Assembly (NCBI GenBank): GCA_015065085.1
Contig: SVQW01000012.1
Location: forward strand, 1-64,000
DNA length: 64,000 nucleotides
Reading direction: 5' to 3'
Source of the DNA: Oscillospiraceae bacterium
GTDB taxonomy: Bacteria > Bacillota > Clostridia > Oscillospirales > SIG627
Position numbers and translations under genes: made by a program. The notes under the pieces were generated by a model. It saw nothing but the letters and a program-made list of their open reading frames with translations. It was not told where the DNA came from and did no database searches. This document shows, in pieces, positions 7,691-19,300 of the stretch (position 1 is the stretch's first letter; each line of letters starts with the position of its first letter).

Positions 7691-8976
7691 GTTACGTTCT
7701 TAACGAAAACAAGCATATAAACGAAAAATATTACTATTTCAAGCATAAAAGCGGACTTGATGTTTATGTGATTCCCAAAGAACTCGGCACATATTACGCA
7801 CTGTTCGGAACAAAATACGGCTCTATCGACCGTACCTTCAAGCGTGACTGCGATAAAGATTTCATCACCGTTCCCGACGGTATTGCCCATTTTCTGGAGC
7901 ACAAGCTTTTTGAAAACGAGGACGGCGTAGACACATTTGCACGTTATGCTCAATACGGTGCAAGTGCCAACGCCTACACCTCCTCTGACAAAACCGCTTA
8001 TCTTTTCTCCTGTACCGAGAATTTTGACGAGTCCCTGGAAATTCTTCTGGATTTTGTGTCCCATCCCTACTTCACCGAACAAACAGTGGAAAAAGAACAG
8101 GGTATTATAGCCCAGGAAATAAGAATGTATGAGGACAACCCCGGTTGGAGAGTGTACTTTAATCTTCTTCGCGCGCTTTACAACAAGCACACCGTGCGAA
8201 TCGATACGGCAGGAACGGTTGAATCCATCCGCGAAATAACCCCCGAAATACTTTATAACTGCTACAACACCTTCTACAACCCGGGTAACATGGTGCTGTG
8301 CGTCAGCGGAAAGGTTACTCCCGAGCAGGTTGAAAAAATTTGCGACAAGGTACTGAAACCGGGTGAGACAGTCGGTATCAGCCGTCGTTACGAAGAGGAA
8401 GCGCCCGAAATCTGTGAAAAAATCAAAACCGAAAAGCTTGAAGTAGCTTTCCCTCTGTTTTCTATCGGCATAAAAGACAATGACGTTCCCTCACAGGGAG
8501 AAGCATTGATGAAAAAGCAGGCAGAGCACGAAATAATAATGGAAAAGCTTTTCTCAAAATCAGGTGATTTTTATAACCGCCTTTACGAAGAAGGGCTTAT
8601 CAACAACAAGTTCTCCTCCGGCTACGAGCGCGGCATATCCTTTGCTTTTTCGGACATTTCCGGCGAAAGCCGCGACCCCGAAAGACTTATGCTGGAAGTA
8701 GAAAAGGAGCTTGAAAAATATGCCTCCGATTTTGACACGCTTTTCACCGACGAGGATTTTGACATTGTCAAGCGTGTGGTCTACTCCAAAAACGTTCAGG
8801 ACTGGGGCTCGACCGAGGAAATTGCCAACACCTTTATGGATTTTAAATTCATGGGCGGAGATATGCTTAAGTACCCCAATATTATAGCTTTGCTTACCAA
8901 GGAGGATGTGAAAAAACGCTTTCTTTCCACCTACAAAAGTGAGTTCTGCGCCATGAGCGTGATAATGCCGAGGTGA
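7687..8976 (+). CDS. yfmH: M16-family zinc peptidase YfmH (catalytic partner)
   Basis: A 429-residue M16 metallopeptidase. The inverted zinc motif HFLEH is at residues 68-72 and the distal glutamate region EQGIIAQEIRMYEDNP follows about 75 residues later. Length and order after YfmF match the Firmicutes YfmF-YfmH pair, which would form a heterodimeric clamp. The start overlaps the YfmF stop (ATGA), so expression is coupled. It is followed after 4 bp by lgt. Confidence 0.9.
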   Translation: MSYVLNENKHINEKYYYFKHKSGLDVYVIPKELGTYYALFGTKYGSIDRTFKRDCDKDFITVPDGIAHFLEHKLFENEDGVDTFARYAQYGASANAYTSSDKTAYLFSCTENFDESLEILLDFVSHPYFTEQTVEKEQGIIAQEIRMYEDNPGWRVYFNLLRALYNKHTVRIDTAGTVESIREITPEILYNCYNTFYNPGNMVLCVSGKVTPEQVEKICDKVLKPGETVGISRRYEEEAPEICEKIKTEKLEVAFPLFSIGIKDNDVPSQGEALMKKQAEHEIIMEKLFSKSGDFYNRLYEEGLINNKFSSGYERGISFAFSDISGESRDPERLMLEVEKELEKYASDFDTLFTDEDFDIVKRVVYSKNVQDWGSTEEIANTFMDFKFMGGDMLKYPNIIALLTKEDVKKRFLSTYKSEFCAMSVIMPR

Positions 8977-8980
8977 AAAT

Positions 8981-9811
8981 ATGGAAACAATGATAGGTTT
9001 CCCCGGGCTGGGGATAAAGGATTTCCATGTCAACCCAATCGCCTTTGACGGTGCAGAAATAGGCATGCCGTGGCTGAAAATTGCCTGGTACGGCGTAATT
9101 ATCGCCTTCGGCATGATACTGGCTTACCTTTACGCCCTGAGAAACATGCGAATTGAGGGTATAAAGGATGACCATTTCCTGGATATAATTATTTTCACCG
9201 TTCCCATGGGCATTATTTCGGCGCGCATATTCTATGTACTGTTCAGCCTTAATGATTATCACAGCTTTTACGAAATGATTGCAATATGGAACGGCGGAAT
9301 TTCCATACTGGGAGCGGTTATAGGCGGTGCTCTTACCATAGTTGCCGTTACAAAATTCAAGAGAATATCCACCTTCAAGGCGTTGGACGCCATTGCTCCT
9401 GCAGTAATGATAGGTCAGATACTCGGACGCTGGGGCAATTTCATGAATGCAGAGGTTTACGGCAACGAAACCACACTCCCCTGGCGTATGAGGATAACAA
9501 GTGCGCAGGGAACAATCGAGGTTCACCCACTGTTTTTATATGAATCCCTGTGGAATCTGGCAGGACTTATCATAATACACCTTATTTACAAAAAGAAAAC
9601 CTTTGACGGTCAGATTTTTTTGTGCTATGTATTCTGGTACGGGCTTATCAGGAGTCTGCTGGAGCTTATGCGTAACGACGAATTCATACTCAAAACCTCG
9701 GGCGGACTTCCCGCATCATTCATAGTAAGCGTTGCCGCCTGCGTGACGGCACTTATCGTACTTATAACAAAAACTATTCTTACCAAAAACAAAAAGGAGA
9801 AAAAAATATGA
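8981..9811 (+). CDS. lgt: Prolipoprotein diacylglyceryl transferase
   Basis: A 276-residue polytopic membrane enzyme that moves diacylglycerol from phosphatidylglycerol to the lipobox cysteine of prolipoproteins. The Lgt signature [13 protein letters not shown] starts near residue 149 and HPLFLYES follows; about seven hydrophobic segments are visible. GAGGTG in the end of yfmH is the ribosome-binding site. The stop overlaps the folD start (ATGA). The sugar-binding lipoprotein at 57006-58163 would be one substrate. Confidence 0.95.
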   Translation: METMIGFPGLGIKDFHVNPIAFDGAEIGMPWLKIAWYGVIIAFGMILAYLYALRNMRIEGIKDDHFLDIIIFTVPMGIISARIFYVLFSLNDYHSFYEMIAIWNGGISILGAVIGGALTIVAVTKFKRISTFKALDAIAPAVMIGQILGRWGNFMNAEVYGNETTLPWRMRITSAQGTIEVHPLFLYESLWNLAGLIIIHLIYKKKTFDGQIFLCYVFWYGLIRSLLELMRNDEFILKTSGGLPASFIVSVAACVTALIVLITKTILTKNKKEKKI

Positions 9812-10647
9812 CTGTTATAGACGGAAAAGCAGTATCCGCCTCCCTGCGAGCGCAAATACGTGAAGAAGCGGAAAAGCTACCCGAAAAGCCGGGGCTGGCT
9901 GTTATACTGGTGGGAGACGACCCCGCCTCTCAGACCTATGTAAAGAACAAGAAAAAAGCTTGCGACGAGGTGGGCTTTTATTCCGAGGAATACCGTCTGC
10001 CCGCCGAAACCACTCAGGACGAGCTTTTAGAGCTTATAAATAAACTCAACAACGACGAAAAAATCAACGGCATTCTTGTTCAGCTTCCCGTTCCCAAGCA
10101 CATTGACGATGTCGCCGTAATACAGGCTATTGCTCCCGAAAAGGACGTTGACGCTTTCGGATACGAAAACGTCGGCAGAATAATGATAGGCAATTTTGAT
10201 TTCGTACCCTGCACACCGGCAGGCGTCATGCAACTGCTGAAAGCATACAACATTGATGTGAACGGCAAAAATGCGGTGGTTGTGGGACGAAGCAATATCG
10301 TCGGAAAGCCTCAGGCGATGCTGTTATTACATGAAAATGCCACTGTCACAATCGCACATTCCAGAACCAAAAATCTGGCAGAGGTAACAAAAAACGCCGA
10401 CATTCTTGTCAGCGCCATAGGAAAAGCCAAGTTTATAACAGCCGATATGGTAAAAGATGGCGCAGTGGTTATAGATGTAGGCATAAACCGTGACGAAAAC
10501 GGCAAGCTGTGCGGTGATGTGGACTTTGATAATGTGAAGGACAAAACCTCCTTTATAACTCCCGTTCCCGGTGGTGTGGGTCCCATGACCATAACAATGC
10601 TTATGAAAAACACTCTGGAAAGCAAGAAGAAAGCACTTAAAAAATAA
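9808..10647 (+). CDS. folD: Methylenetetrahydrofolate dehydrogenase / cyclohydrolase
   Basis: A 279-residue cytoplasmic bifunctional enzyme converting 5,10-methylene-THF to 10-formyl-THF with NADP+. Recognised from [18 protein letters not shown] with the catalytic Tyr and Lys, from [11 protein letters not shown] in the nucleotide-binding part and from the terminal signature [15 protein letters not shown]. The length is usual. It is translationally coupled to lgt by a 4-bp overlap. Confidence 0.96.
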   Translation: MTVIDGKAVSASLRAQIREEAEKLPEKPGLAVILVGDDPASQTYVKNKKKACDEVGFYSEEYRLPAETTQDELLELINKLNNDEKINGILVQLPVPKHIDDVAVIQAIAPEKDVDAFGYENVGRIMIGNFDFVPCTPAGVMQLLKAYNIDVNGKNAVVVGRSNIVGKPQAMLLLHENATVTIAHSRTKNLAEVTKNADILVSAIGKAKFITADMVKDGAVVIDVGINRDENGKLCGDVDFDNVKDKTSFITPVPGGVGPMTITMLMKNTLESKKKALKK

Positions 10648-10665
10648 TTTTGAGGATGAAAACAT

Positions 10666-11604
10666 ATGAGTATTAAAATTTTTGAAGAAAACTACGAAAA
10701 CTACGGCAAATGCCTGACAATTTCAAACGAACGTCTGGTTATGAAGGTAACACTTGAGGTGGGTCCCAGAATCATATATACCTCTCTGGACGGAGACAGC
10801 AATATATTTTTCAACGACCTGCCGCGCGCTGAAAAGCGTGAGGGGGCAGATATGGAAAAGGTATATGACAAGGGCGATGTATGGTATATCTACGGCGGAA
10901 CACGTCTGTGGTTCAGTCCCGAGGAAATGCCGCTGACCTATTACCCCGATAATGACAAGGTGGATTATACCGTAAACGGCAACACAGTAACCTTTACTCC
11001 ACCTGTACAGAAGGTTACCATGATGCAGCAGACAATATCCGTCACCATGGACGATACACTTCCCAACGTAAAAATAGACTATACCGCTCAAAATAAAGGC
11101 ACAAAGCCCTGCAAGTACTCCCTTTGGGCAATGTCGGTTTGCGACAAGGGCGGTATGGCAATTATTCCCCAGCCCGCCGACAAAACAGGGCTTCTGGCAA
11201 ACCGGGTTATCTCGGTTTGGGAATACACCGATATGGCAGACAAGCGTCTGAGCTGGGGCAGTGATTACATTGCAGTAAAACAGCTTGACGAAGAGGGTAT
11301 CTCCCCCCTCAAAATCGGTGTGAACAACACCGCGGGCAAGATAGGCTTCGTTCACGGCTCAACACTCCTCATCAATTCCTACACTCCCGACCACAAAAGC
11401 GGAGAATACCCCGATTACGGTGTATCCACCGAAATTTACACCTGCAAAAAATTCATGGAGGTTGAAACGCTGGGACAGCTTTACACCTACGCTCCCGGTG
11501 ACATTCATACTCATACCGAAAACTGGAGCTTTGTGGGCGGTGTGACCCAGCCCGCCATGGACAAAGACGAAATCAAGAGCTTTGCGGATAAGTACCTCAG
11601 ATGA
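10666..11604 (+). CDS. DUF4380-like / aldose-epimerase-like beta-sandwich protein
   Basis: A 312-residue cytoplasmic protein. RLVMKVTLEVGPRIIYTSLDG and the later GGTRLWFSPEE segment resemble the galactose-mutarotase-like supersandwich family annotated as DUF4380. Family members are poorly characterised and presumed to bind sugars. It stands 18 bp after folD with GAGGATG as ribosome-binding site and 15 bp before a sialidase-like gene, so it probably belongs to the same transcript and works on a related sugar. A true epimerase activity is not established. Confidence 0.6.
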   Translation: MSIKIFEENYENYGKCLTISNERLVMKVTLEVGPRIIYTSLDGDSNIFFNDLPRAEKREGADMEKVYDKGDVWYIYGGTRLWFSPEEMPLTYYPDNDKVDYTVNGNTVTFTPPVQKVTMMQQTISVTMDDTLPNVKIDYTAQNKGTKPCKYSLWAMSVCDKGGMAIIPQPADKTGLLANRVISVWEYTDMADKRLSWGSDYIAVKQLDEEGISPLKIGVNNTAGKIGFVHGSTLLINSYTPDHKSGEYPDYGVSTEIYTCKKFMEVETLGQLYTYAPGDIHTHTENWSFVGGVTQPAMDKDEIKSFADKYLR

Positions 11605-11619
11605 AATCGGAGAAAATTT

Positions 11620-12786
11620 ATGAAACCGACTATTTTGAAGCATGGTACAATATACCAGTCCGATCATGTTTTCGGTTACGCAGGCTGGCCTACACTTACA
11701 AAACTTAAAGACGGGACACTTGTCTGCGTGTATTCCGGCGACAGACTTGCCCACGTTTGTCCTTTCGGGCGTGTACTGATGTCAAAATCCTTTAACGGCG
11801 GTGAGAGCTGGAGTGCGCCAATGACGGTTATGAACACCGCTCTGGACGACCGCGACGGCGGAATTGCAGTGTTTGGTGAGAACAGGGACAAAGTAATAGT
11901 CACAAGCTTTACCAATACCATAAAAATGCAGATTGAGTATGCCACCACACCCGACCATCCCCATCATCAATATGCGGGTCAGGAACCCAATCCCGGACTT
12001 ACGGTAGCATATTTTGATAAAATGGAAAAGGCAGGAGTAGCCGAGATACGTGAAAAAGAGGCGCTGGGCAGTACATATGTCATAAGCTTCGACAATTGCA
12101 ATTCATTTACGGATTTTACCCTTTTACCCATTACCGCTCCCCATGGTCCCTGCGTGCTTAATGACGGAAGTCTGTTCTATGTGGGCAGAAATTTCAGCAG
12201 TGAAAAAGGCGAAGATGCCATATACGGCAAGTATCACGCGCTGAAAAAAGGCATTTATTATATGACCGGCAAGGACGGAAAAACATGGACGGATGCGGTT
12301 GAAATACCTATGGTGTTTACCGAGCAACAAAAGGAATGGATGTTCTGCGAGCCTTACGCTTTACAGCTGTCAAGCGGCAGAATACTTGTGCACATACGTG
12401 TTCATAAATTTGAAAACGGCGAGCAAATCGGATGCGGAATTTACCAGTGCCACTCGGACAATATGGGTGAAAGCTGGACACAGCCCAAGCAGATAGTTGA
12501 TGTGGGATTTCCGTCACATCTGACACAGCTTAAAAACGGGTGGATAATTTGTTCTTACGCTATTCGATTTGGAGAACAAAAGGGAGAAAGAGTAATTGTA
12601 AGCAAAGACGACGGCGAAACCTGGAGTGAGGAGTTCATTCTGCGTGACGACGGCGTTGACGGCGACCTCGGCTATCCCTCCACCGTAGAGCTGGACGACG
12701 GAGCTTTGCTTACTGCGTATTATCATAAATTACAAGGTCGTACAAAGCCTGGAATTTACTATACAAAATGGAAGCTTGAATACTAA
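11620..12786 (+). CDS. Sialidase-fold (BNR/Asp-box) glycosidase-like protein
   Basis: A 388-residue six-bladed-propeller protein. Asp-box turns are visible as SFNGGESWS, SDNMGESWT and SKDDGETWS, with a variant SFDNCNSF. No signal peptide is present, so it acts inside the cell. Such cytoplasmic proteins occur in sialic-acid and uronate gene sets, but the exact substrate cannot be assigned, and the arginine triad of true sialidases was not verified. It is the last gene of the yfmF operon, followed by a terminator. A related propeller is fused to a regulator at 61819-63471. Confidence 0.7.
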   Translation: MKPTILKHGTIYQSDHVFGYAGWPTLTKLKDGTLVCVYSGDRLAHVCPFGRVLMSKSFNGGESWSAPMTVMNTALDDRDGGIAVFGENRDKVIVTSFTNTIKMQIEYATTPDHPHHQYAGQEPNPGLTVAYFDKMEKAGVAEIREKEALGSTYVISFDNCNSFTDFTLLPITAPHGPCVLNDGSLFYVGRNFSSEKGEDAIYGKYHALKKGIYYMTGKDGKTWTDAVEIPMVFTEQQKEWMFCEPYALQLSSGRILVHIRVHKFENGEQIGCGIYQCHSDNMGESWTQPKQIVDVGFPSHLTQLKNGWIICSYAIRFGEQKGERVIVSKDDGETWSEEFILRDDGVDGDLGYPSTVELDDGALLTAYYHKLQGRTKPGIYYTKWKLEY

Positions 12787-12798
12787 CATAACAAATTA

Positions 12799-12842
12799 AT
12801 TGGCTGTAAAAAATCAAATTTGATTTTTACAGCCAATTTTTT
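12799..12842. terminator. Bidirectional terminator
   Basis: A stem of about 19 bp from ATTGGCTGTAAAAA (12799) to TTTTTACAGCCAAT with a T-run, between the convergent sialidase-like gene and addA. Confidence 0.85.
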
Positions 12843-12858
12843 GATTCTTAAACGTATG

Positions 12859-15800
12859 TCACAAATACACTTCTCTTGAAAGTGCAAAGGAGTAGATTAT
12901 GATTTCCTTAACGGGTCTTTCGGTGATATCGCTTACGGCACGGGCGTAAAACTCCAGCTGTGTACGGTGGCGTTCAATCAGAATACGTTGGTCATTCACG
13001 CGGTCGGTTTTGAAATCCACAACGGTATAAGTGCCGTCGGGGTTTTCAAAAAAGCAGTCGATAACACCCTGAATAAGTATCTTTTCCCCTTTCACATCGC
13101 TGTCAATGGTATCGGAATCCACCAGGATGTTAAACCGCATTTCACGGCGTACATCACGTGAAGCCTTGATTTTTTTGTACAGATCGGATTTAAAGAAGTT
13201 GTCAAGCTTTGCAAAATCCAGTAAATCGTACTGCTCCTGTGTTATGAAATCCTCACGCACAAGTCTGTCTGCCTCGTATCTGCATCCCTTGGCGGCGCAG
13301 ATTGCATAGTCGCAGAACTGGGCAAAGGTGTGCATGGCAGTTCCCGTTTCAGCACTGATATTCTGCTTTTTACCGCTTACAAAAAACGGGGCTTCAAAAG
13401 CATAGACCTCGGGAGGCTGCTGTGTGTCATCCGTAAGCCCCAGATGAAGCTGACTTACCGAAAGCTTCTGCGGCACTGCCGACAGGCGCTCATGCGGATA
13501 ACAAAAGCTCAGACTGCGAGGGTCAATTTCAGCCACAGGACGGCTTACATTATACACGGCTGTTTTTTGCACATCTTCACTTTCGCCAAGCGGATGAAGA
13601 GTTACATCCAGTTTGAGACTCGGGGCAAAAAAAGTCTGATAAGTCATGATATTTTCTTCATAAGCCGCATCATATTTCAAAACGGATGCAATAATATCGT
13701 AATGGCTGTCCGCCTTTGTAAGCTCATGAAGAGGGTGGGTATTCTTGGCGGCAGAAAGCTCACTCGGTCCCGCGCAGGCAGTCAGCACAAGATGCTTTTT
13801 TGCTCGGGTAAGCGCCACGTACAAAAGGCGCATTTCCTCCTCAAGAAGCTTTTCCTTTTCAGCAAGTGACGCCGTTTTTCGAAGCAGTGTATCATAGCTT
13901 ACGATGCCGTCGGCATCGGTATGCTTCATGGTAACTCCCATTTCCTTGTTGATTATCATACTGCCGGTAATATCGCCCATATTCATCTTTTTATTAAGAC
14001 CGGCTACAAAGCAAACCGGGAATTCCAGACCCTTTGATTTATGCATGGTCATAAGTCTTACGGCGTTACCGCTTTCCTGCGGAACGTTATACGAAAAACC
14101 GTTTTCAATAATATCATTAACATAGGAAATGAACATGAAGAGACCTTTGATGTCCTTGGTTTCAAAGCTTTGTGCAAAGTCATAAAATGTCAGAAGATTT
14201 TCCTTACGGCTTTTGTCGTTCATCAGCGAAAGAACCGAAGTATCGTTGTAAACCGTGCGTATCAGCTGTGCCACACCTATTCCTGTACTAAGCTCCCGCC
14301 AATGCTTGAGGGTGCGGTCGAAGCTGTCAATTTTCATACTCAGCTCATCCTCATGCGTATTGCGGTACGACAACATGGCATTATAAAAGCATCCGTCGGC
14401 ATCATTTTTATCCGCACAAAGCCTTATGTTATAGAGCTGGTCGGGGGTAAACCCGAAAAATGGAGTATTCATTGTACCCACAAGATAAATATCCCTGCGT
14501 GGATTGTCTATGGCATTAAGAATACACAGCATCATAAGAACTTCGCTTTTGTCAAAAAGTGACTCACGGCTCTCGGTAACACATGGAATATCATATTTGT
14601 CCAACACCTGCTTCATTTTCAAAAGTCCGTCGCTGTCACGCGCCAGAACCGCTATATCGCTGTAATCGTAACCGTTTTTTGCAAATTCCGTTATTCCGGA
14701 TGCGATATATTCCCATTCCGCCTGCTTTTCCGCTTTGGAGTCACCGGCACCGCGTGGGGACATTTCAAACACGTGAAGCTGAGGAATTATTTTTTCTTCA
14801 TCCTTGGTGCACACCAGCATGTCCTCGTCAATATACGAGCCGGGGGAAATGCTGTTCATGGTACCCGCAAAAAGCATATTGACAAAATCAAGAACACCGC
14901 CGTTACTGCGGAAGTTTTCTGACAGGAATATTTTCTGTTTTATTTCGCTTCCTGACCCGTAGTATTCAAATCCGTCTTTATATTTTCTGAAAATGGAAGG
15001 GTCTGCACCTCTGAAGCGGTAAATGCTTTGCTTTATATCGCCTACCATAAACAGATTTCTGCCGTTTGAAATTGCGTTAAACAGTATGTCCTGCAAAAGA
15101 TTGGTGTCCTGATATTCGTCGATGAATATTTCGGCATATTCCTCTGTCAGTTTTTCGGCAAGCGGAGTTTTTTCGAAGGTACCGTTTTCGTAATCAAAGC
15201 TTCCGCTTTTGACAAAAGCTTTAAATGTAAAATGGCTCAGGTCGCTGAAATCCATAATGTGACGACGGATTTTTTCCTCACGCATGGAGATTATAAGCTC
15301 ATTTACCATGCGTGCCAGCACACAGCTCATTTTGTAATTCATGGCACATTGCTCGAAAACCGTTTCCTGCGGATATGTAAGAATTTCGGTTTTGAGCATA
15401 TTTATCATTTTTTTGAACTCTTCACGCGCTGATTTTATACGCTCCATTTCGTACTTCAGATCACTTCTTGTGCTCTTGAGGGATTGAGGAATGAAGCAGA
15501 ATATTTTGTCGCGAAGTAAATCATACGAACTGTTGTCCAGTGTGCGGATAAGGTCCTTTACAAAATCCATATCACTTTTAACGGCAGGGTAATAATTCTT
15601 TTCAAGAAGCTCATCCGAAAGTGCAAGCGAGCTTGCGTTATTAAGTACCTTAAATATATTTTCAAGTCTTGTTTGCAGATTGTCTTTGAGAAGCTTTCCC
15701 CAGCTTGTTTCAAATACACCGATTTCACCGCGGTAATAGGACTCCAGTTCATTTTCGGTGCGGGTGTTGATTTTTGTAAGTATATTTTCAGGCTCGGGGA

Positions 15801-16368
15801 AGGATATGAACCTTTTATATATATTGATCAGCGCACTGCAAAAGCCATCATCATCCCTTGCCCCCGAAACAGCCTCGGCAAGATGGTGAAAAGGGCTGGC
15901 GGAAGCATTTTCGTACTCGGCATAGTATTTTTCAAGCACCTCATTAACCTTGCGGTTGAGGAATACACGGCTTTCCGCATCGTCCATAAGCCGCATTTTG
16001 GCAGGAAGCCCCAGAAGATTGAAATTGTCCTTTATGATGGAGGTGTAGAATGAGTCGATGGTTGAGATTTTGGCCTCGCCTATGCGTGAAATCTGACGGT
16101 GCAAATGACGGTCGGAGGGGTTCTCGGCAGATTTTTCGCGAAGTGCCTTGACAATTTTGTTTTTCATTTCAGTCGCCGCGGCACGGGTAAAGGTAACCAC
16201 AAGGAAATCGGTTATTTCACACTTATCCTCAATTATTTTACTGATAATGCGGTTGGTCAGAACAGCCGTTTTTCCCGAGCCTGCCGCCGCAGATACCAAC
16301 AACGTTGCTCCGCGTGCATTTATGGCATTAAGCTGTCCCTCTGTCCATTTGATATCACTTTTTCCCAT
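12859..16368 (-). CDS. addA: ATP-dependent helicase/nuclease subunit A
   Basis: A 1,169-residue UvrD-like superfamily 1 helicase with C-terminal nuclease. Walker A is AAAGSGKT at 27-34; IFIDEYQDTN is the DExx box, LMTMHKSKGLEF motif V and LLYVALTRAK motif VI. The nuclease block is IQGVIDCFFENPDG with VVDFKTDRV, the D...DxK site. With AddB it processes double-strand breaks at Chi-like sites for RecA loading. The ATG at 16368 has GGAGG 7 bases upstream; the ATG at 16374 overlaps the addB stop but is only one base from that site. Confidence 0.95.
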   Translation of the reverse strand: MGKSDIKWTEGQLNAINARGATLLVSAAAGSGKTAVLTNRIISKIIEDKCEITDFLVVTFTRAAATEMKNKIVKALREKSAENPSDRHLHRQISRIGEAKISTIDSFYTSIIKDNFNLLGLPAKMRLMDDAESRVFLNRKVNEVLEKYYAEYENASASPFHHLAEAVSGARDDDGFCSALINIYKRFISFPEPENILTKINTRTENELESYYRGEIGVFETSWGKLLKDNLQTRLENIFKVLNNASSLALSDELLEKNYYPAVKSDMDFVKDLIRTLDNSSYDLLRDKIFCFIPQSLKSTRSDLKYEMERIKSAREEFKKMINMLKTEILTYPQETVFEQCAMNYKMSCVLARMVNELIISMREEKIRRHIMDFSDLSHFTFKAFVKSGSFDYENGTFEKTPLAEKLTEEYAEIFIDEYQDTNLLQDILFNAISNGRNLFMVGDIKQSIYRFRGADPSIFRKYKDGFEYYGSGSEIKQKIFLSENFRSNGGVLDFVNMLFAGTMNSISPGSYIDEDMLVCTKDEEKIIPQLHVFEMSPRGAGDSKAEKQAEWEYIASGITEFAKNGYDYSDIAVLARDSDGLLKMKQVLDKYDIPCVTESRESLFDKSEVLMMLCILNAIDNPRRDIYLVGTMNTPFFGFTPDQLYNIRLCADKNDADGCFYNAMLSYRNTHEDELSMKIDSFDRTLKHWRELSTGIGVAQLIRTVYNDTSVLSLMNDKSRKENLLTFYDFAQSFETKDIKGLFMFISYVNDIIENGFSYNVPQESGNAVRLMTMHKSKGLEFPVCFVAGLNKKMNMGDITGSMIINKEMGVTMKHTDADGIVSYDTLLRKTASLAEKEKLLEEEMRLLYVALTRAKKHLVLTACAGPSELSAAKNTHPLHELTKADSHYDIIASVLKYDAAYEENIMTYQTFFAPSLKLDVTLHPLGESEDVQKTAVYNVSRPVAEIDPRSLSFCYPHERLSAVPQKLSVSQLHLGLTDDTQQPPEVYAFEAPFFVSGKKQNISAETGTAMHTFAQFCDYAICAAKGCRYEADRLVREDFITQEQYDLLDFAKLDNFFKSDLYKKIKASRDVRREMRFNILVDSDTIDSDVKGEKILIQGVIDCFFENPDGTYTVVDFKTDRVNDQRILIERHRTQLEFYARAVSDITERPVKEIIIYSFALSREVYL

Positions 16369-16370
16369 AC

Positions 16371-19300
16371 TCATTCCTCCTCTCCCTTTCTTATTTCCTG
16401 CCACGCCTCTTCAAGATCGTTTACGGTTTCATATCTTCTTCCCTTGCCCTCAAAACGGCAAACAGGATAGTTTTCGCAGTATTCGCAAGAATCTTTGCCG
16501 TATTTAAACGGATTTATGTCAATATTTCCGTCCTTAAGGCAGTTTATATGCCCCGATGCAAGGCGCTTTATATAATTTTCAAGGCTTCCGAACATTTCAA
16601 GAGTGGCAAGACTTTCACCGGCGCAAAGCTGACCGTCCTTTATCTTTACGGGCAAATACACCGAGCCGGGATTTTTCTCCATAGCGCTGACTATTTCCTC
16701 ATTTTCCAGAATAAGCCCGCTGCGCTTGAAGCTTGTCTCTATCTGATGCAGGTATTCCTCACTGCCTGTCTCCACATTCCCCTCTACCTTAGGGCGCATA
16801 GCGGGCACATAAAGTATTCCCGCAGGTGTCACGTCATGCTTTATGCCGTCAACCGTTATACCGCCGCGTCTGACAGAAAACAGATATATCAGCATCTGAA
16901 GCTTGAAGCCGTTAAGTACCTCTTTGAGCTTGAATGTGCCGCTTGACTTACCTGTTTTATAATCCATTATACGCACAAATTCCTCGCCTGACGGAGAAGT
17001 ATAGGTATCAATACGGTCAACAATCCCCTTGAATATCAGCTTTGAGCCATCCTTGAGTTCTATTTCGTAAGGCTGAATTGCTCCGTCGCCAATGCGCGCT
17101 TCCAGCATTGCGGGCTCAAACAGCGATTGGCGAAGCTCATCAACAAGGCTGTGCACCGTCAGAAGTGCAGTTTTTGAAATACGGTCAATAAGATATTTGA
17201 AGCGCGGTGTAGCGCTGTCAAAATCGGGCAGGTTTTCAGTGATATACTGCTGTGTTATTTCGTCGGTCACGCTCAGTATATCCTCATCCGACATATCCCT
17301 GACCTTACCGCCGGTTTTGAGCATGAATTTTTCAAGCACCGCATGAACAAACGTTCCCACAATGGAAAAATCCACCTTTGCGCGCTTTTCGGGCTTCACC
17401 CCCAAAAGATTGGACACAAAATAAGAATACCGGCAGTTTATATACTTTTCAAAAGAGCTTTGGGACATGTACATATCCTTACCCTCAAAAAAGCAGGGCG
17501 AAAGTCTTTGCGGTGTCTCGTATGCGCTGTGGGCAGTGCGAAGATATTCCAGCTTTTCCATGTAATCGGGGTGGTTTTTATAAAACTCGTAAAGCCCTGC
17601 AAGCTTTACCGGGTCGCTCGCATGATTTGCAAGTAAATAATCAAAGCCCTCGTTTTCGCAAACGGGAAGCATGCTGTACGAGTCAAATTCCTCATCCTTA
17701 ACTTCCGTCAGCACCTTCTGCACACGGTGAACAAATGAAGATTTTGTCAGTTCCCCGCCCGTCATATCGTTTGTTCGCCACATAAGATGTATACCATGGG
17801 TAGGGCGGGCAAGCTCAAGATAGAAAAACATCTTTTCGCGGTAGCCCGAATATTCCCCGCTTTCACCCGCATCTATCCCCAGCTCCGCCAGAGTTTTGAG
17901 TTCCTTTTCACTCAGAAGCGCACCGCCGTCGGAAGGCTTCGGAAACTCGTTTTCACACATACCCAGAACAATGGTGTGCTTCACGCTGTCGGTGCGCATA
18001 TGTCCCGCTTCACCTATCTGTACCTGATCCAGTGCACCCGGAATACGCGCCGAAGAACAGGAACTGCAAAGAAGCTTTAAAATATCGCGGAATTTTTCGG
18101 CAGATACATTTCTTTTGCCCATTATCAGAACCATCTGGTCGAGACAGTTCATAAGAATGTTCCATACCGTCATCTCCTCATTGGCAGCGCTGTAATCCCC
18201 TTTTTCGCGCAAAGCATTGCACTTTTCGGTGATTCCGGCAAGTATTTCGCGTCTGGCAAGAAATTCGTACAATGCGGTACAACGCTGTTTTATATCAGAG
18301 TGCTTCATGGCGTCACCCATCTCCGAAAGCGGTTCAAAAACCCTTTTCCTCAGTGAGTTGAGCTTTTCAAGCTTTTCCTTATGCTTTTGTTCAAAAGTCT
18401 CACCGTAGCCGTCGGGGTGCATAGTCCATTCTTTTTCCCAGGCAGATTTTGAATTTATGTTCCAGGTTATAAGATAGCTTTCCAAAAGGAATATTTCGTC
18501 ACCGTCCAGTGACGAAAGACCGCTTTTCAGATATCTCTGCACCGCCTGCAAACGGTATGATTCACTTACACATTCCAGTGCCGAAAAAACAAAGGACAAA
18601 AGCGGTTTCAGTGTTATGTCCTCTCTTACCGACATAAAAAACGGTATTCCGTATTTTTCAAAGTACAAATCTATTATTCCGCGGTAGCTGTCCGGATTGC
18701 GCACCGCCACGGAAATATCGCTGTAACGTATATTTTCTTCTTTCACCAGCCTCTTTATCAAATGAGCCGACGCAATACATTCTTCATATATATTACGACA
18801 TACGGTGACATTCACTCCGTCGGTTTTATCATTCGGTAATGCAAATTCATTAAAAATATTATCCTTCAGGTACTTAAGCCCTTCGGTGCAGGTACGTATA
18901 TCGATATCGGGGGTAATAACATTTACATTTTCCCCCAGTTCCTTCAGCTTATTAAAAGCACTTCGGCATATTTCGAGGCTTTCGTCCAGGACATCACCTG
19001 TTCCCGCAAGAGATATATATACATTGTCTGCCTGATTTACAATTCGGCGTATAACATTCATTTCGCCTGCGCAAAACTCATAAAATCCGTCAATGTACAC
19101 ATTGGCGTCCTCAAAAAAGTAAAACTCATCCAGTGCTTCGCACAGTCTGTCCATATCGTCCAGCGGGTCGGAATAGTTTTCGTGAAGCTTGGCTTTGTAC
19201 GCTGTGTGTATCAGCGAAATATCGTGAAGCTTGCCCTTCAGGATTCCGTCAAATTCATTATCCGTATTCAGAATGTCATTAAGCTGTCCCGCACTTCCAC

